From: Bacillus hominis
Lineage (GTDB): Bacteria; Bacillota; Bacilli; Bacillales; Bacillaceae_G
Direction: 5' to 3'
Assembly: GCF_018332515.1 (NCBI RefSeq)
Contig: NZ_BOQD01000043.1
Span: 1-49,486, forward strand
DNA length: 49,486 nt
Under the pieces are notes generated by a model. The model searched no databases. It was not told the origin of the DNA and was given only the letters and a program-made list of their open reading frames with translations. Both the position numbers and the translations under genes were made by a program. Positions within the stretch are counted from its first letter, which is position 1. Each line of letters starts with the position of its first letter. This document shows, one piece after another, positions 1 through 8,360 of the stretch.

Positions 1-828
1 GAAATTATATCTTCTATCCATAATCGTGTAAAAAGCGTTATGCAAGAGCACGAACTTGTAAATAACCAACATCATACACTCCAAAACTTAATTCAACAAT
101 TGAACGCATGCTTTGAAAATGTTTCTATGCGTACTACACATTCCAACGAATTAAATAACGAAATGCTACAAAAAGAGCAAAACTTAATTCAATCTATTGA
201 AGAAATCATTGATTGCTCTAATGAAGGAAAAGAATCAGTTCATCGCTTACTCATTGTAATTAATAAATTAGGTGAACAATCTCAACGTACCTCTAATAGT
301 ATGAATCATTTAAGTGAGCGATCTAAAGAAATTGAACAAATTGTAGAAGTGATTCAAAACATTGCAGCACAAACAAATTTACTAGCATTAAATGCAAGTA
401 TTGAAGCTGCACGTGCTGGAGAACACGGTAAAGGATTCGCTGTTGTTGCTAATGAAGTAAGAAAACTAGCAGAAAGCACAGCTGAAAGTACAAAAAATAT
501 CGGTAACTTAACGAAAAAAATTCAAGAAGAAATTGAAAAAGCATATGAAAATACAAAAGATAATTTACATTTAGTTGATGAAGGTGTAGAAATGAGCGCT
601 GATACTAACGCTAGAATTGAAAATATTTTAATGATGATTCAAACACTACAAAGTGGCGCTACAAATGTTATTAAAGCTATCGAAAACCAAAAATCTTGTA
701 ATGATGATATATTAAGAGAATTTGCAAACACACAACAAATGTTCCAAAAGTTAAATACTACTATTATGAACCATATTAATGATGCTGAAAAAGTCGATGT
801 CCAATTATCAACAGTATTCAAGAAATAG
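1..828 (+). CDS. Methyl-accepting chemotaxis protein, signalling domain (5' end outside the window)
   Basis: This is the cytoplasmic C-terminal part of a chemoreceptor that controls the CheA kinase. The frame is open from base 1, so the N-terminal sensor and membrane part lie outside the window; 275 residues are visible. The conserved hairpin tip is clear ([20 protein letters not shown], then [16 protein letters not shown]), flanked by long heptad-rich helices typical of a coiled-coil dimer. The ATG at 40 is internal and not the real start. A terminator follows about 20 bases after the stop. The ligand cannot be inferred because the sensor domain is missing. Confidence 0.95.
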   Translation, partial: EIISSIHNRVKSVMQEHELVNNQHHTLQNLIQQLNACFENVSMRTTHSNELNNEMLQKEQNLIQSIEEIIDCSNEGKESVHRLLIVINKLGEQSQRTSNSMNHLSERSKEIEQIVEVIQNIAAQTNLLALNASIEAARAGEHGKGFAVVANEVRKLAESTAESTKNIGNLTKKIQEEIEKAYENTKDNLHLVDEGVEMSADTNARIENILMMIQTLQSGATNVIKAIENQKSCNDDILREFANTQQMFQKLNTTIMNHINDAEKVDVQLSTVFKK

Positions 829-847
829 TAGTTTCTCAATAATGCAG

Positions 848-878
848 AAAATCCCCTATGACGTCATAGGGGATTTTT
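848..878 (+). terminator. Intrinsic terminator of the chemoreceptor gene
   Basis: AAAATCCCCTATGA pairs perfectly with its downstream complement and is followed by a T run. It lies 20 bases after the stop codon of the chemoreceptor. Confidence 0.85.
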
Positions 879-974
879 ATTATATTTCGAATATTATTTT
901 CTTCTCAATATTCGCTCTCTCTTTTGTTATAATAAAAAAGTTGTTTCTTTCGACTAATACACAAGGAGGATGTT

Positions 975-1787
975 ATGGAACAATTTTATTACATTTTGAA
1001 ATATTTAATTCTTGGTCTATTCCAAGGACTAACAGAACCAATTCCGATTTCTTCAAGCGGTCACCTCGTTTTAGCACAACATTTGCTAGGACTAAAAATA
1101 GAAGGGTTTAGCTTTGAGCTACTTGTTAATTCAGCTTCATTATTAGCTGTATTACTTATTTATAGAAATGACCTAATTCGTCTAACAAAGAATGGTCTAT
1201 CTTATATATTCACAAGAGCAGAAGATGCAAAATCAGATTTCTTCTTTATTATTTATCTTGTTATTGCAACCATTCCAGCAGGTGTAATTGGTGTTTTATT
1301 TAAAGATTATATCGATCAGTATTTAAAAGGTGTGAAAATGGTTGGGATTTCCCTTCTCATTACCGCTATCGGTCTTTGGATTATTCGAAACTTACGTGGA
1401 CGTAAAAATGATGGTGACCTTTCTATAAAAGATGCAATCATTGTCGGTCTAGCACAAGCTTGTGCACTAATTCCTGGTATAAGCCGATCAGGTGCTACAA
1501 TCGTAGCAGCAATGTTACTTGGTATGAAGCAAGAAACAGCTCTTCGCTTCTCATTCTTACTATACATTCCTGTTAGCTTAGGTGGTTTATTGCTAAGTAT
1601 TACAGACATTGCAAACGATCCAAATTTAGATACATTATTTGTACCTTATATTGTTGCTTTCATCGCAACATTCATCATGACATATATTTCATTAAAATGG
1701 TTTATGAACATTATGGCAAAAGGAAATTTAAAATATTTCTCTTTCTACTGTATTATCGTAGGTTTACTAACTATCATTTTCTTATAA
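975..1787 (+). CDS. uppP: Undecaprenyl-diphosphate phosphatase (UppP/BacA family)
   Basis: This integral membrane enzyme dephosphorylates undecaprenyl diphosphate to recycle the lipid carrier of cell-wall synthesis; extra copies in this family can raise bacitracin tolerance. The two family motifs are present: [16 protein letters not shown] near residues 16-31 and PGISRSGAT near residues 160-170. The first reads EPIP where many members have EFLP. About eight hydrophobic segments and a length of 270 residues fit the family. The start is backed by AAGGAGGA seven bases upstream. The stop codon TAA (1785-1787) lies inside the ATAAA flank of a bcr1 repeat, so the repeat's insertion site coincides with the end of the gene. 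Confidence 0.93.
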   Translation: MEQFYYILKYLILGLFQGLTEPIPISSSGHLVLAQHLLGLKIEGFSFELLVNSASLLAVLLIYRNDLIRLTKNGLSYIFTRAEDAKSDFFFIIYLVIATIPAGVIGVLFKDYIDQYLKGVKMVGISLLITAIGLWIIRNLRGRKNDGDLSIKDAIIVGLAQACALIPGISRSGATIVAAMLLGMKQETALRFSFLLYIPVSLGGLLLSITDIANDPNLDTLFVPYIVAFIATFIMTYISLKWFMNIMAKGNLKYFSFYCIIVGLLTIIFL

Positions 1788-1909
1788 AGTGAAACTTTAA
1801 TCAGCCCTCACCAATCGGGATTTTATGGGCAGTTGATCTCCCACCTAACTTCTTTGCTCCGGCCGAATTTTAAGGTGGAAGTTTTACTGCCCACAAATAG
1901 CAGGATAAA
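1784..1909 (-). repeat. bcr1-type repeat, copy A (126 bp, inverse orientation)
   Basis: Bounded by ATAAA at both ends, the 5-base duplication expected of bcr1 (TTTAT on the other strand). Orientation is defined here as TTTATCC...TTTCACTTTAT, so this copy runs on the minus strand and its right end meets the uppP stop. The inner stem is kept with one G-U pair. It lacks the terminal GGGG/CCCC hairpin: sequence between two CTGAT direct repeats has been lost compared with copies D-F. Confidence 0.85.
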
Positions 1910-1929
1910 ATGATAGTTAACACTCTTTA

Positions 1930-1969
1930 AAGCAAGTCACTCTATTTAAATAGGATGACTTGCTTTTTT
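1930..1969 (+). terminator. Intrinsic terminator downstream of uppP and bcr1 copy A
   Basis: AAGCAAGTCA pairs with TGACTTGCTT around an inner CTATTT/AAATAG stem, followed by TTTTTT. It is probably the original uppP terminator, now separated from the stop codon by the repeat. Confidence 0.85.
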
Positions 1970-2125
1970 ATATTTCCATTTTAAATAAGCTTTTTATTTA
2001 CTTTGAATTTTCCGAATAGTATAATATTAATTATTCTCGTTACTTTTTCTTACTATAAAGAAAATAAAGTAAAACTGCTCTCTTCTATCCTATTTTTTTA
2101 CTACTATCGAAAAAGAGGTGTTCGT

Positions 2126-2413
2126 ATGTTTATCGTTACTAAACTTATTCATATAAAATATGGATATGAAAATGAAATATTTCATTCACTTAAACAGCAT
2201 TCTCCGTCATATGGAACACATGGCTTTATTAACATAGAATTTCCACAGATGCATCGTACAGATAATAGTGCCGAATATATGGTTCGTATGCTATGGAAAA
2301 CTCAACAAGATTATCACAAATGGCTTTCTCAAAAAAAGAATGATGAAACGTGGAAACACCAAATACAAAATTATATCCTTTCTTCAAAATCCAATGCTGC
2401 CTATATGCAATAA
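2126..2413 (+). CDS. Antibiotic-biosynthesis-monooxygenase (ABM) fold protein, IsdG/HmoA-like
   Basis: A 95-residue protein starting MFIVTKLIHIKYGYENE, resembling dimeric ferredoxin-like ABM proteins, a family that includes the haem-degrading IsdG, IsdI and HmoA. Residues comparable to the IsdG Trp and His are present (MLWKTQQD and ETWKHQ). The Asn that IsdG/IsdI carry near residue 6-7 is replaced by Lys/Leu, so haem degradation is doubtful. The ATG at 2126 is preferred over an in-frame ATG at 2003 because AAGAGGTG lies just before it and homology begins there. It is monocistronic, with a shared terminator after it. Substrate unknown. Confidence 0.75.
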   Translation: MFIVTKLIHIKYGYENEIFHSLKQHSPSYGTHGFINIEFPQMHRTDNSAEYMVRMLWKTQQDYHKWLSQKKNDETWKHQIQNYILSSKSNAAYMQ

Positions 2414-2449
2414 AAAACCTCTTACTGCCCCCATACAGTAAGAGGTTTT
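2414..2449. terminator. Bidirectional intrinsic terminator between convergent genes
   Basis: AAAACCTCTTACTG and CAGTAAGAGGTTTT form a 14-bp stem with A and T runs on either side, lying exactly between the stops of the ABM gene (+) and the small gene at 2452 (-). Confidence 0.88.
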
Positions 2450-2451
2450 CC

Positions 2452-2655
2452 TTACACATAAACTTTCTTTTCCTGACAATACAAGCGAATAACATGTGTA
2501 TTTTTTTGAAATAAATCATGTGTTAAGCGAATAATAATAAAATTTCGTTTTGTATTATCATCATGAACAAAAATCTGTTCCCCCTCCTGAAAACGCCACG
2601 TGCTTTCAAAAGTTGTAATATGATCCCCGCTTACTGAAAAAAGCTCATATTGCAT
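2452..2655 (-). CDS. Small hypothetical protein (67 aa)
   Basis: I do not recognise a family. It encodes 67 residues with many beta-branched and aromatic residues, no signal peptide and no membrane segment. Only one pair of Cys-region residues (LYCQEKK) stands out. GAGAGGG lies about 11 bases before the ATG as a usable ribosome-binding site. It shares a bidirectional terminator with the convergent ABM gene, which supports it as a real transcription unit. The composition suggests a small, mostly beta cytoplasmic protein. Confidence 0.6.
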   Translation of the reverse strand: MQYELFSVSGDHITTFESTWRFQEGEQIFVHDDNTKRNFIIIRLTHDLFQKNTHVIRLYCQEKKVYV

Positions 2656-2826
2656 ATCATGTACCCTCTCTCAACTCATATTATCATAATATACTTATAT
2701 TAAATTCAATATAACTTAATATAAGTATAATTTGTAATTTTTTCTATTTCGAACTATTTTAACTTTGTTTTACACTCCTTTTAACGCTATAATGATAAAC
2801 GAATTTTCAATGAAAGGAGCTTCATT

Positions 2827-3978
2827 TTGACTGCATATTTATTTCCAGTAAAAACAGCTTTTATTTTATTCCCTATTTTGGCAATGTTTCTCTTAATTCC
2901 TTTTTTAATATTTAATTATCGAAAATACGGTTATTTAAATAAATGGCGCTCATTTATTTTATACTCATTATTACTCTACTTATTAAATGCCTATTTTCTT
3001 GTTATTTTGCCATTACCACAAACGTATGATACTTGTAGCCTACAACCGGCTAATACACAGCACATGCAACTCTCACCATTTTATTTCATACAAGAGATTA
3101 GTAATCATACATCGGCAATTTTGACGAAGCCAGCTACCTACTTCTATTTATTAAAGGAATCTGCGTTTTTACAAGTCGCTTTTAACGTTCTACTAACCGT
3201 TCCATTTGGTATTTACTTACGTTATTATTTCCGACGTAGTTTCTTACAGACTATTTGTATTTCTTTTTGTCTTTCATTATTTTTCGAGCTAACACAAGTG
3301 ACTGGACTATACGGTATTTATAATTGTGCATATCGCTTATTTGATATCGACGATTTGTTTTTAAATACACTAGGTGGCGTAATTGGTTTTATCATTGCAC
3401 CAATATTTACGTACTTCCTTCCGAAAGCAAACGAGTTAGATAGTCGTATTGATTTGGAAACGAAACCAGTCGGATTCATTCGTCGCCTTATCGCGATGCA
3501 AATTGATTGGATTTTCTTATCTATCGTTGTACCTGTCATTAAAAACAAAGGAAATTCTTTCTTCATTTCTAATATTCAATCTTACACCAATATATACGAA
3601 CTCATTTTCATTACGTGTTCAATCTTTATTTACTTTATTATCATTCCATACTTTACGAACGGAAAAACAATTGGGAAAGCATTGCTTCGTATTTATGTGA
3701 AAGGAAAGTCAGATCGTATTACAATGAAGGAACTATTCATCCGTTACGGTATATTCTATTTTATTTTAGGTGGAATCAATTATATTCTTTCTAGTAGCTC
3801 TATATTAAATCTCACAGAGCCTTTAGTATTACTAGTTATATTGTTATTCCAATTCGTAATTAACGGCCTATTTATTATTCATGTTTTATTACATGTATTT
3901 AGCCGCGATAAGTTACTATTTTACGAGCGTATTAGTCAAACAAGAAATGCAATTATACTAAAAAAAGCTGACAAGTAA
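2827..3978 (+). CDS. VanZ-RDD two-domain membrane protein
   Basis: The N-terminal ~200 residues match the VanZ pattern: five or so membrane helices with the conserved VanZ signature region (FELTQVTGLYG, DIDDLFLNTLGGVIG). VanZ proteins confer low-level teicoplanin resistance in enterococci, and related domains occur in many cell-envelope proteins. The C-terminal ~170 residues form an RDD-type domain (FIRRLIAMQIDWIFLS, NGKTIGKALLRI). The start is TTG, supported by GAAAGGAG 10 bases upstream. A bidirectional terminator overlaps its stop. The role is inferred to be envelope- or transport-related; the substrate is unknown. Confidence 0.82.
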   Translation: MTAYLFPVKTAFILFPILAMFLLIPFLIFNYRKYGYLNKWRSFILYSLLLYLLNAYFLVILPLPQTYDTCSLQPANTQHMQLSPFYFIQEISNHTSAILTKPATYFYLLKESAFLQVAFNVLLTVPFGIYLRYYFRRSFLQTICISFCLSLFFELTQVTGLYGIYNCAYRLFDIDDLFLNTLGGVIGFIIAPIFTYFLPKANELDSRIDLETKPVGFIRRLIAMQIDWIFLSIVVPVIKNKGNSFFISNIQSYTNIYELIFITCSIFIYFIIIPYFTNGKTIGKALLRIYVKGKSDRITMKELFIRYGIFYFILGGINYILSSSSILNLTEPLVLLVILLFQFVINGLFIIHVLLHVFSRDKLLFYERISQTRNAIILKKADK

Positions 3979-3997
3979 TAATTTGTCAGCTTTTTTT
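3961..3997. terminator. Bidirectional intrinsic terminator
   Basis: AAAAAAGCTGACAA pairs with TTGTCAGCTTTTTT. It contains the stop of the VanZ-RDD gene and the last codons of the convergent flavoprotein gene, so it serves both. Confidence 0.88.
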
Positions 3998-5299
3998 CAT
4001 AATCGTAAATAACTTTTCTGTATAAGGGCTTAAAAACATTCCTGTTTCATCTAGTGACTTCCTCATTTTTAGAAACGAATGCAATTCTGGATATATATTT
4101 TGTAATTTTTCGTACGTTAACGTATGCATTTTCCCCCAATGTGGGCGCCCTTCATACTTTAGAAAAATCTTCTCCACTTCACCAAAATAAGCAGCATATT
4201 TCATACCTTTATACATATGAACAGCGATATACGCTGAATCCCTTCCGTAGGCTGGACTGAGCCATATATCATCACCTTTCACATAGCGGCATTCGATTGG
4301 GAAGTGCACCTTATACTTTTTCTTTTCAATAAGATTTGAAATTTCTTCTACAACAGTCCTCATATACTTTGAAGGAACACTATACTCCATTTCATAAAAT
4401 GGAACCGTACGTGATGTAGCAAACACTTCATAGCTTGGACCAATTATTTTTGTATTTGGTACAGCCTTAGCTGATAATTGGCTTACTCCTTTACTTATAG
4501 AAGGAAACCATTTACACCCTTTAGATAACAAAGAGAACATCCTATTTTCAAGTAACTCTACCTTTAGTTTATGCCATTTCAAATTACTTTCTTTACTCAT
4601 TGTTTCATTTGTAAATTTCACTTGCACCTCATCTGAATAAGGAAAAACGAAAAATTCAAAATGACGATTTTTCTTATATTCTTCTAGCTTGTTCATTACA
4701 GTAGATAATGACTGTTTTTCACTTTCATAAACGAGCGAATACGCTCGGATAACCTTCAATTTTATCTTTACAATGATACCTAGCATTCCAAGCGACAACT
4801 GGAATGCTTTCCAATATTCGACGTTTTTGGTTTCTGAACAAACTATACTCTCACCTGTTGATAAAACTGCCGTGATCTCTATAACTTGTGTTGATAAACT
4901 CCCAAATGTAACACCGGTCCCATGAGTTCCCGTACTAATCGCTCCCGCAATAGATTGTGAATCAATATCCCCTAAATTTTCTTGCGCATAACCTTTTTCC
5001 TCAAGTAACTTCCCTAAATCATGTAACTTTGTTCCTGCCCACACTTCAACAGTCATCTTCTCTGCATCAATATTCATAATGCCCTTCAATTCATCTAAAG
5101 AAACTAAAATTTCTTCCGTTTGCACGAGAGGTGTAAAAGAATGCCCTGAACCGACAACACGAATTTTCTTTCCTTTTTCCCGTGCAAGCCCCACAACTTC
5201 TACTACATCTTGTATACTTTTTGGATACATCGTATAATGCGGCGTTCCTTCTACATTCCCTGTCCAATTTCTCCATTTTTGTCCCTTTATAGAAAGCAT
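3986..5299 (-). CDS. FAD-dependent sugar-1,4-lactone oxidase family protein
   Basis: A 437-residue flavoprotein of the family containing L-gulonolactone and D-arabinono-1,4-lactone oxidases. The PP-loop-type FAD-binding N-terminus is clear (RVVGSGHSFTPL near residue 50, where the His is often the covalent FAD site, then SIAGAISTGTHGTG). The C-terminal ALO domain ends with the typical HWGKMH motif. No signal peptide is seen. The start overlaps the end of the upstream gene by 13 bases, with GGGGGGAT before the ATG, so the two are almost certainly co-translated. The natural substrate is unknown; an aldonolactone or similar polyol is the family expectation. Confidence 0.88.
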   Translation of the reverse strand: MLSIKGQKWRNWTGNVEGTPHYTMYPKSIQDVVEVVGLAREKGKKIRVVGSGHSFTPLVQTEEILVSLDELKGIMNIDAEKMTVEVWAGTKLHDLGKLLEEKGYAQENLGDIDSQSIAGAISTGTHGTGVTFGSLSTQVIEITAVLSTGESIVCSETKNVEYWKAFQLSLGMLGIIVKIKLKVIRAYSLVYESEKQSLSTVMNKLEEYKKNRHFEFFVFPYSDEVQVKFTNETMSKESNLKWHKLKVELLENRMFSLLSKGCKWFPSISKGVSQLSAKAVPNTKIIGPSYEVFATSRTVPFYEMEYSVPSKYMRTVVEEISNLIEKKKYKVHFPIECRYVKGDDIWLSPAYGRDSAYIAVHMYKGMKYAAYFGEVEKIFLKYEGRPHWGKMHTLTYEKLQNIYPELHSFLKMRKSLDETGMFLSPYTEKLFTIMKKS

Positions 5300-6459
5300 T
5301 GCCCATCCCCCCGATATGTTGAATACTCCCCAACAATCTCTCCCTCTTCAATACGATACAACATAGAAAAACGCTCACATAACTCCCCGGCTTTACTATG
5401 GCGAAACAATATAGTATCTCCTATATTCACTCGTTCCTCACCGTTATAAAAAATTGGCGTTTGCACTTCACCAGCACCTTCTAAAGCTAATAGTTTGGCG
5501 CCACCTGGTCTCCAAACCTCAGGCACTTTATCTTTACCAACTGCGCCTGAAGCAATATATCCACCACCGAGGCAAGTATAAATAAACGGAGCTGGTTTGC
5601 GCACAACTGGTAAAGCAAATCCGACAGCTGGATGAAATTGTACTTCTTTATAATAATCAAACAGTTTTGGAGAATAAAAAGCAGAACCTATTGTAATCTC
5701 GGAAACTGAATTATCTTGCTCAGTTGTTTTTATACTACCTGTTCCTCCTCCATTTACAAACCTTAGTTCAATACCAAGATTTTGGATTTCTTTTACGATA
5801 TGTCCCCTTCTTTTTGTAACTTCTAGCACTGATTTTTTCTTTAAATACGAAATCACTTTACTTTTCATCCATTGATTCGGTATATGATCCCCCACCCCGG
5901 CAATTTGAGCTTCATATCCCATTACACCATCTAGTATTAAATATGATGACTCCTTCACCTTTTCTACTATTTTCAAAGCGTCTTGCCCATTTTTTACTGG
6001 GGATCTATGTACACCAAAATGAAATTTTAAAAAACGACTACTCATATCAATATCCAAACAAACGCGAAAACACCCTTTAGACTTCTCAGCAATTTTTTCT
6101 AAATAAACAATATGCTCTTCACAATCCACCATACATGTAATAATGAAACCTTGTTTTGTTAGTAAACTAATTTCATGTAAAGCTCGTTCATCATAAGCAG
6201 GGTACCCTAACAACAAATCATTAAATCCTTGTTCTATTAAGAACAAAGCTTCTCTAGGTGAAAAACACATAATACCTTGAAATCGATCATTTGCAGCTAA
6301 AATTCGTTTCATAATTGGAACAGATCGTAATGATTTACTCGCTATACGGATCTTCTTATCTCCACTTAACTCTATAATCGATTGAATATTCCTCTCTAAA
6401 GCCACTTCATCTAAAAATGCACACGGTAATGGAACTTCCTTAAAAATTCCTCTATCCAC
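5287..6459 (-). CDS. Amino acid deaminase/aldolase-like PLP enzyme (alanine racemase N-terminal fold)
   Basis: A 390-residue protein resembling D-threonine aldolase and D-serine dehydratase type fold-III PLP enzymes. RIASKSLRSVPIMKRIL carries the expected PLP lysine near residue 42, and the Gly-rich FVNGGGTGSIKTT motif would hold the PLP phosphate. The C-terminal part (VGFALPVVRKP, GGGYIASGAVGKDK) fits the metal-binding DSD1-like domain. The start is GTG with AGAGGAGAG seven bases before it. It is first in an operon with the lactone-oxidase-like flavoprotein, overlapping it by 13 bases. The pairing suggests oxidation or cleavage of one hydroxylated substrate, but which one is not evident. Confidence 0.82.
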   Translation of the reverse strand: MDRGIFKEVPLPCAFLDEVALERNIQSIIELSGDKKIRIASKSLRSVPIMKRILAANDRFQGIMCFSPREALFLIEQGFNDLLLGYPAYDERALHEISLLTKQGFIITCMVDCEEHIVYLEKIAEKSKGCFRVCLDIDMSSRFLKFHFGVHRSPVKNGQDALKIVEKVKESSYLILDGVMGYEAQIAGVGDHIPNQWMKSKVISYLKKKSVLEVTKRRGHIVKEIQNLGIELRFVNGGGTGSIKTTEQDNSVSEITIGSAFYSPKLFDYYKEVQFHPAVGFALPVVRKPAPFIYTCLGGGYIASGAVGKDKVPEVWRPGGAKLLALEGAGEVQTPIFYNGEERVNIGDTILFRHSKAGELCERFSMLYRIEEGEIVGEYSTYRGDGQCFL

Positions 6460-6530
6460 ATTTTTCTCTCCTCTTCTATATATGTCTTATACATATTGGA
6501 AAGAAAGAATGATTTTCCTGTTTTCAAATA

Positions 6531-6563
6531 AAAAAAGTTTCTTCTTCACGAAGAAACTTTTTT
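6531..6563 (-). terminator. Intrinsic terminator after the sphingomyelinase remnant
   Basis: AAAAAAGTTTCTTC pairs with GAAGAAACTTTTTT. It lies just after the last codons of the broken sphingomyelinase gene and ends the plcB transcript; it is symmetrical, so it may work both ways. Confidence 0.85.
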
Positions 6564-6572
6564 AAGACTACT

Positions 6573-6719
6573 CTACTTCATAGAAATAGTCGCCTCTACT
6601 GGATAATGTGCGTCATCACTTTTAATGTATCATTTTCATTTGTGGACATTTCTGCTTGAACGGAAGACCCACTATATAAAGCTGCTAGACCCATCCAAAA
6701 GCTAAGTACCACCTTTCAT
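6573..6719 (-). pseudogene. sph: Sphingomyelinase C (cereolysin B) gene remnant with a large internal deletion
   Basis: Directly downstream of plcB, where the sphingomyelinase gene of the cereolysin AB pair normally lies, about 147 bases remain. They start ATG AAA GGT, then shift frame (probably a 14-base loss) and encode LSFWMGLAALYSGSSVQAE, matching the signal peptide, followed by NDTLKVMTH, matching the start of the mature enzyme. The sequence then jumps to the enzyme's last codons, YPVEATISMK and a stop. The middle, about 290 of some 333 codons with all catalytic residues, is absent. The fusion is also out of frame with the upstream part. No functional product is possible. Confidence 0.9.
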
Positions 6720-6780
6720 GTATTGTATGGTTATAAAAAGGCCAAATACTCTATTCTGAGATTTGACCTTTCTCCAATAC

Positions 6781-7632
6781 TTAACGATTTCCGTACGTAT
6801 CAAACCAAAGCTGAATATATCCAGCCGTTACGCGTTGCGCATCCATTAAGCGCTTACCTGTTGTTGGTGTAACTTCAGTGCGCCATTTGTCGGCATAACT
6901 TTGTGATACAGCAGCTTTTACAAACCAACTTTTCGTATTACTATTTACAATTCCAGGGTAATCTTGCTTCGCAGCCACCGCTGCCCCATGAATCCAATCT
7001 TCAGGGTTCATACCCTTCCAATTCCAATATCCATTCCCGTCCGTTACTTTATAGTTATCTTTAATTGTATCTACAAAGTTTTCATATTTAGAGTGGAATC
7101 CTTGTGGATAAGAAATATTCGTAAAGTTTGCTGCATGCATCGGTTGATTTACATCTCCTAAGTAATGAAGAGATAACCCTAAATAGAAGAATGCTTGTTT
7201 CATATCTTTATTTTTATATGACTCACCAGCTAGTTTGAAATACTTTGCTCCCGTTTCCTTTGCTTGTTTTGCAAATGGAATATATGTACTTCCATCATCT
7301 GGATCATAGAAATGCGATGCAAATGTACTATTATCATAATAAGGATTTTCATAGTCAGCAGAATAAATACCGTTCTCTAAATCTGTACGCCATTCATTTA
7401 ATAGCGCAACTTGATCTTGTTTTACAATTGTCGTATTACGAGACATAATATCAATTGCGCGATTCACGATCCATAAATGAGAGTTTACACCTTCTGAATG
7501 TTTATCTTCAGCAGACCAATACTGAATAATTTGCACTCTATTTCCTCCATCATTTTCATGTGCAAATGCTACACTTTGTAACGGAGCTACTAACGTAATT
7601 GCTGCTGCTAAAGCAAGAACTTTCTTTTTCAT
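6781..7632 (-). CDS. plcB: Secreted zinc phosphatidylcholine-preferring phospholipase C (cereolysin A)
   Basis: Hydrolyses phosphatidylcholine to diacylglycerol and phosphocholine outside the cell. The 283-residue precursor has a 24-residue signal peptide and a 14-residue propeptide, so the mature enzyme starts at Trp39, whose N-terminus is a zinc ligand in this family. The other ligands are visible: NSHLWIVNRA, SHFYDPD, LHYLGDVNQPMHAANF and GFHSKYENFVD. GGAGGA precedes the ATG. A perfect PlcR box lies 124 bases upstream, so PlcR quorum-sensing control is expected. Its usual partner sph follows as a wreck only. Confidence 0.97.
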   Translation of the reverse strand: MKKKVLALAAAITLVAPLQSVAFAHENDGGNRVQIIQYWSAEDKHSEGVNSHLWIVNRAIDIMSRNTTIVKQDQVALLNEWRTDLENGIYSADYENPYYDNSTFASHFYDPDDGSTYIPFAKQAKETGAKYFKLAGESYKNKDMKQAFFYLGLSLHYLGDVNQPMHAANFTNISYPQGFHSKYENFVDTIKDNYKVTDGNGYWNWKGMNPEDWIHGAAVAAKQDYPGIVNSNTKSWFVKAAVSQSYADKWRTEVTPTTGKRLMDAQRVTAGYIQLWFDTYGNR

Positions 7633-7755
7633 CTGAAATCCTCCATTTTATAATTAAGTTATAGTAAATATTTTGTTAAGATCCTACGATGTCTTTCGGT
7701 TAACCTATGATTAGAATATCCCACCTTTCATCGAATTTCTATTATTAAATCAAAA

Positions 7756-7771
7756 TATGCAAATGTTCATA
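7756..7771 (-). promoter_or_regulatory. PlcR box upstream of plcB
   Basis: TATGCAAATGTTCATA matches the PlcR consensus TATGNANNNNTNCATA at every fixed position. It lies 124 bases before the plcB start codon, a normal distance for this regulon. Confidence 0.92.
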
Positions 7772-7870
7772 TCACTATAACTTTATACATAGTGAACGTA
7801 ATGAATGAATGCACTTACATTGTAATAAAGTATTATTAAGCTACTGCAAATGCTTATCTAAAATAATGTA

Positions 7871-7909
7871 AAAAAAGAGTAAAGCAATTACATGCTTTAC
7901 TCTTTTTTT
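7871..7909 (-). terminator. Intrinsic terminator of the NaK channel gene
   Basis: AAAAAAGAGTAAAGCA pairs with TGCTTTACTCTTTTTT; it overlaps the last codons and stop of the channel gene. Confidence 0.85.
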
Positions 7910-8241
7910 CTATTCGATAATATACTCGGCAGTTGCACATTCACTGCCAATTTATGAATAAACCCAAACACTAATCCAATCCCGATAAATATGTATAATA
8001 TCGTAAATATCTTCCCAAAATCAGTTTGAGGACTGAAATTTCCATCACCGACAGTCGTCAATGTGACCACACTAAAATATAAAGCGTCAAGAGGACGTAA
8101 TTCTTCAACTGTACTATAAAAAATCGTACCCGATGTTAATGTTAAAATTGTTAATACGAATAACACTTGAAATTCTTTATCTTTCCGCGCTCGTAAACAG
8201 GCTCTTAACATCCGTTTCAATGTCAACATAAATGAAAGCAT
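7897..8241 (-). CDS. NaK-type two-helix cation channel (TVGDG filter)
   Basis: A 114-residue tetrameric channel subunit: amphipathic N-terminal helix, outer helix, pore helix with filter TTVGDGNFSP, inner helix, short basic tail. The Asp in TVGDG instead of the potassium-channel Tyr is the hallmark of the B. cereus NaK channel, which conducts both Na+ and K+; the sequence matches what I remember of that protein almost throughout. The ATG at 8241 is chosen because GGAAGGGGA lies just before it; an in-frame TTG seven codons upstream has no such site. It stands alone between terminators. Its physiological role is unknown. Confidence 0.95.
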   Translation of the reverse strand: MLSFMLTLKRMLRACLRARKDKEFQVLFVLTILTLTSGTIFYSTVEELRPLDALYFSVVTLTTVGDGNFSPQTDFGKIFTILYIFIGIGLVFGFIHKLAVNVQLPSILSNRKKE

Positions 8242-8309
8242 TGGACTTCCCCTTCCAAACAAAAATACCTTTAGTTAAAGGAAAGTCTATCACCTTTCAT
8301 TATAGAAAA

Positions 8310-8347
8310 AAAGTAGCCCTTTTCTATTTCTAGAAAAGGGCTACTTT
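8310..8347 (-). terminator. Intrinsic terminator of bdhA
   Basis: AAAGTAGCCCTTTTCTA pairs with TAGAAAAGGGCTACTTT, 14 bases after the bdhA stop. Confidence 0.85.
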
Positions 8348-8360
8348 CTTCTATTATATA

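Noticed and set aside
779-1111. Plus-strand frame overlapping the chemoreceptor end and the uppP start
   Set aside because: It spans a terminator and the uppP ribosome-binding site and is out of frame with both real genes.
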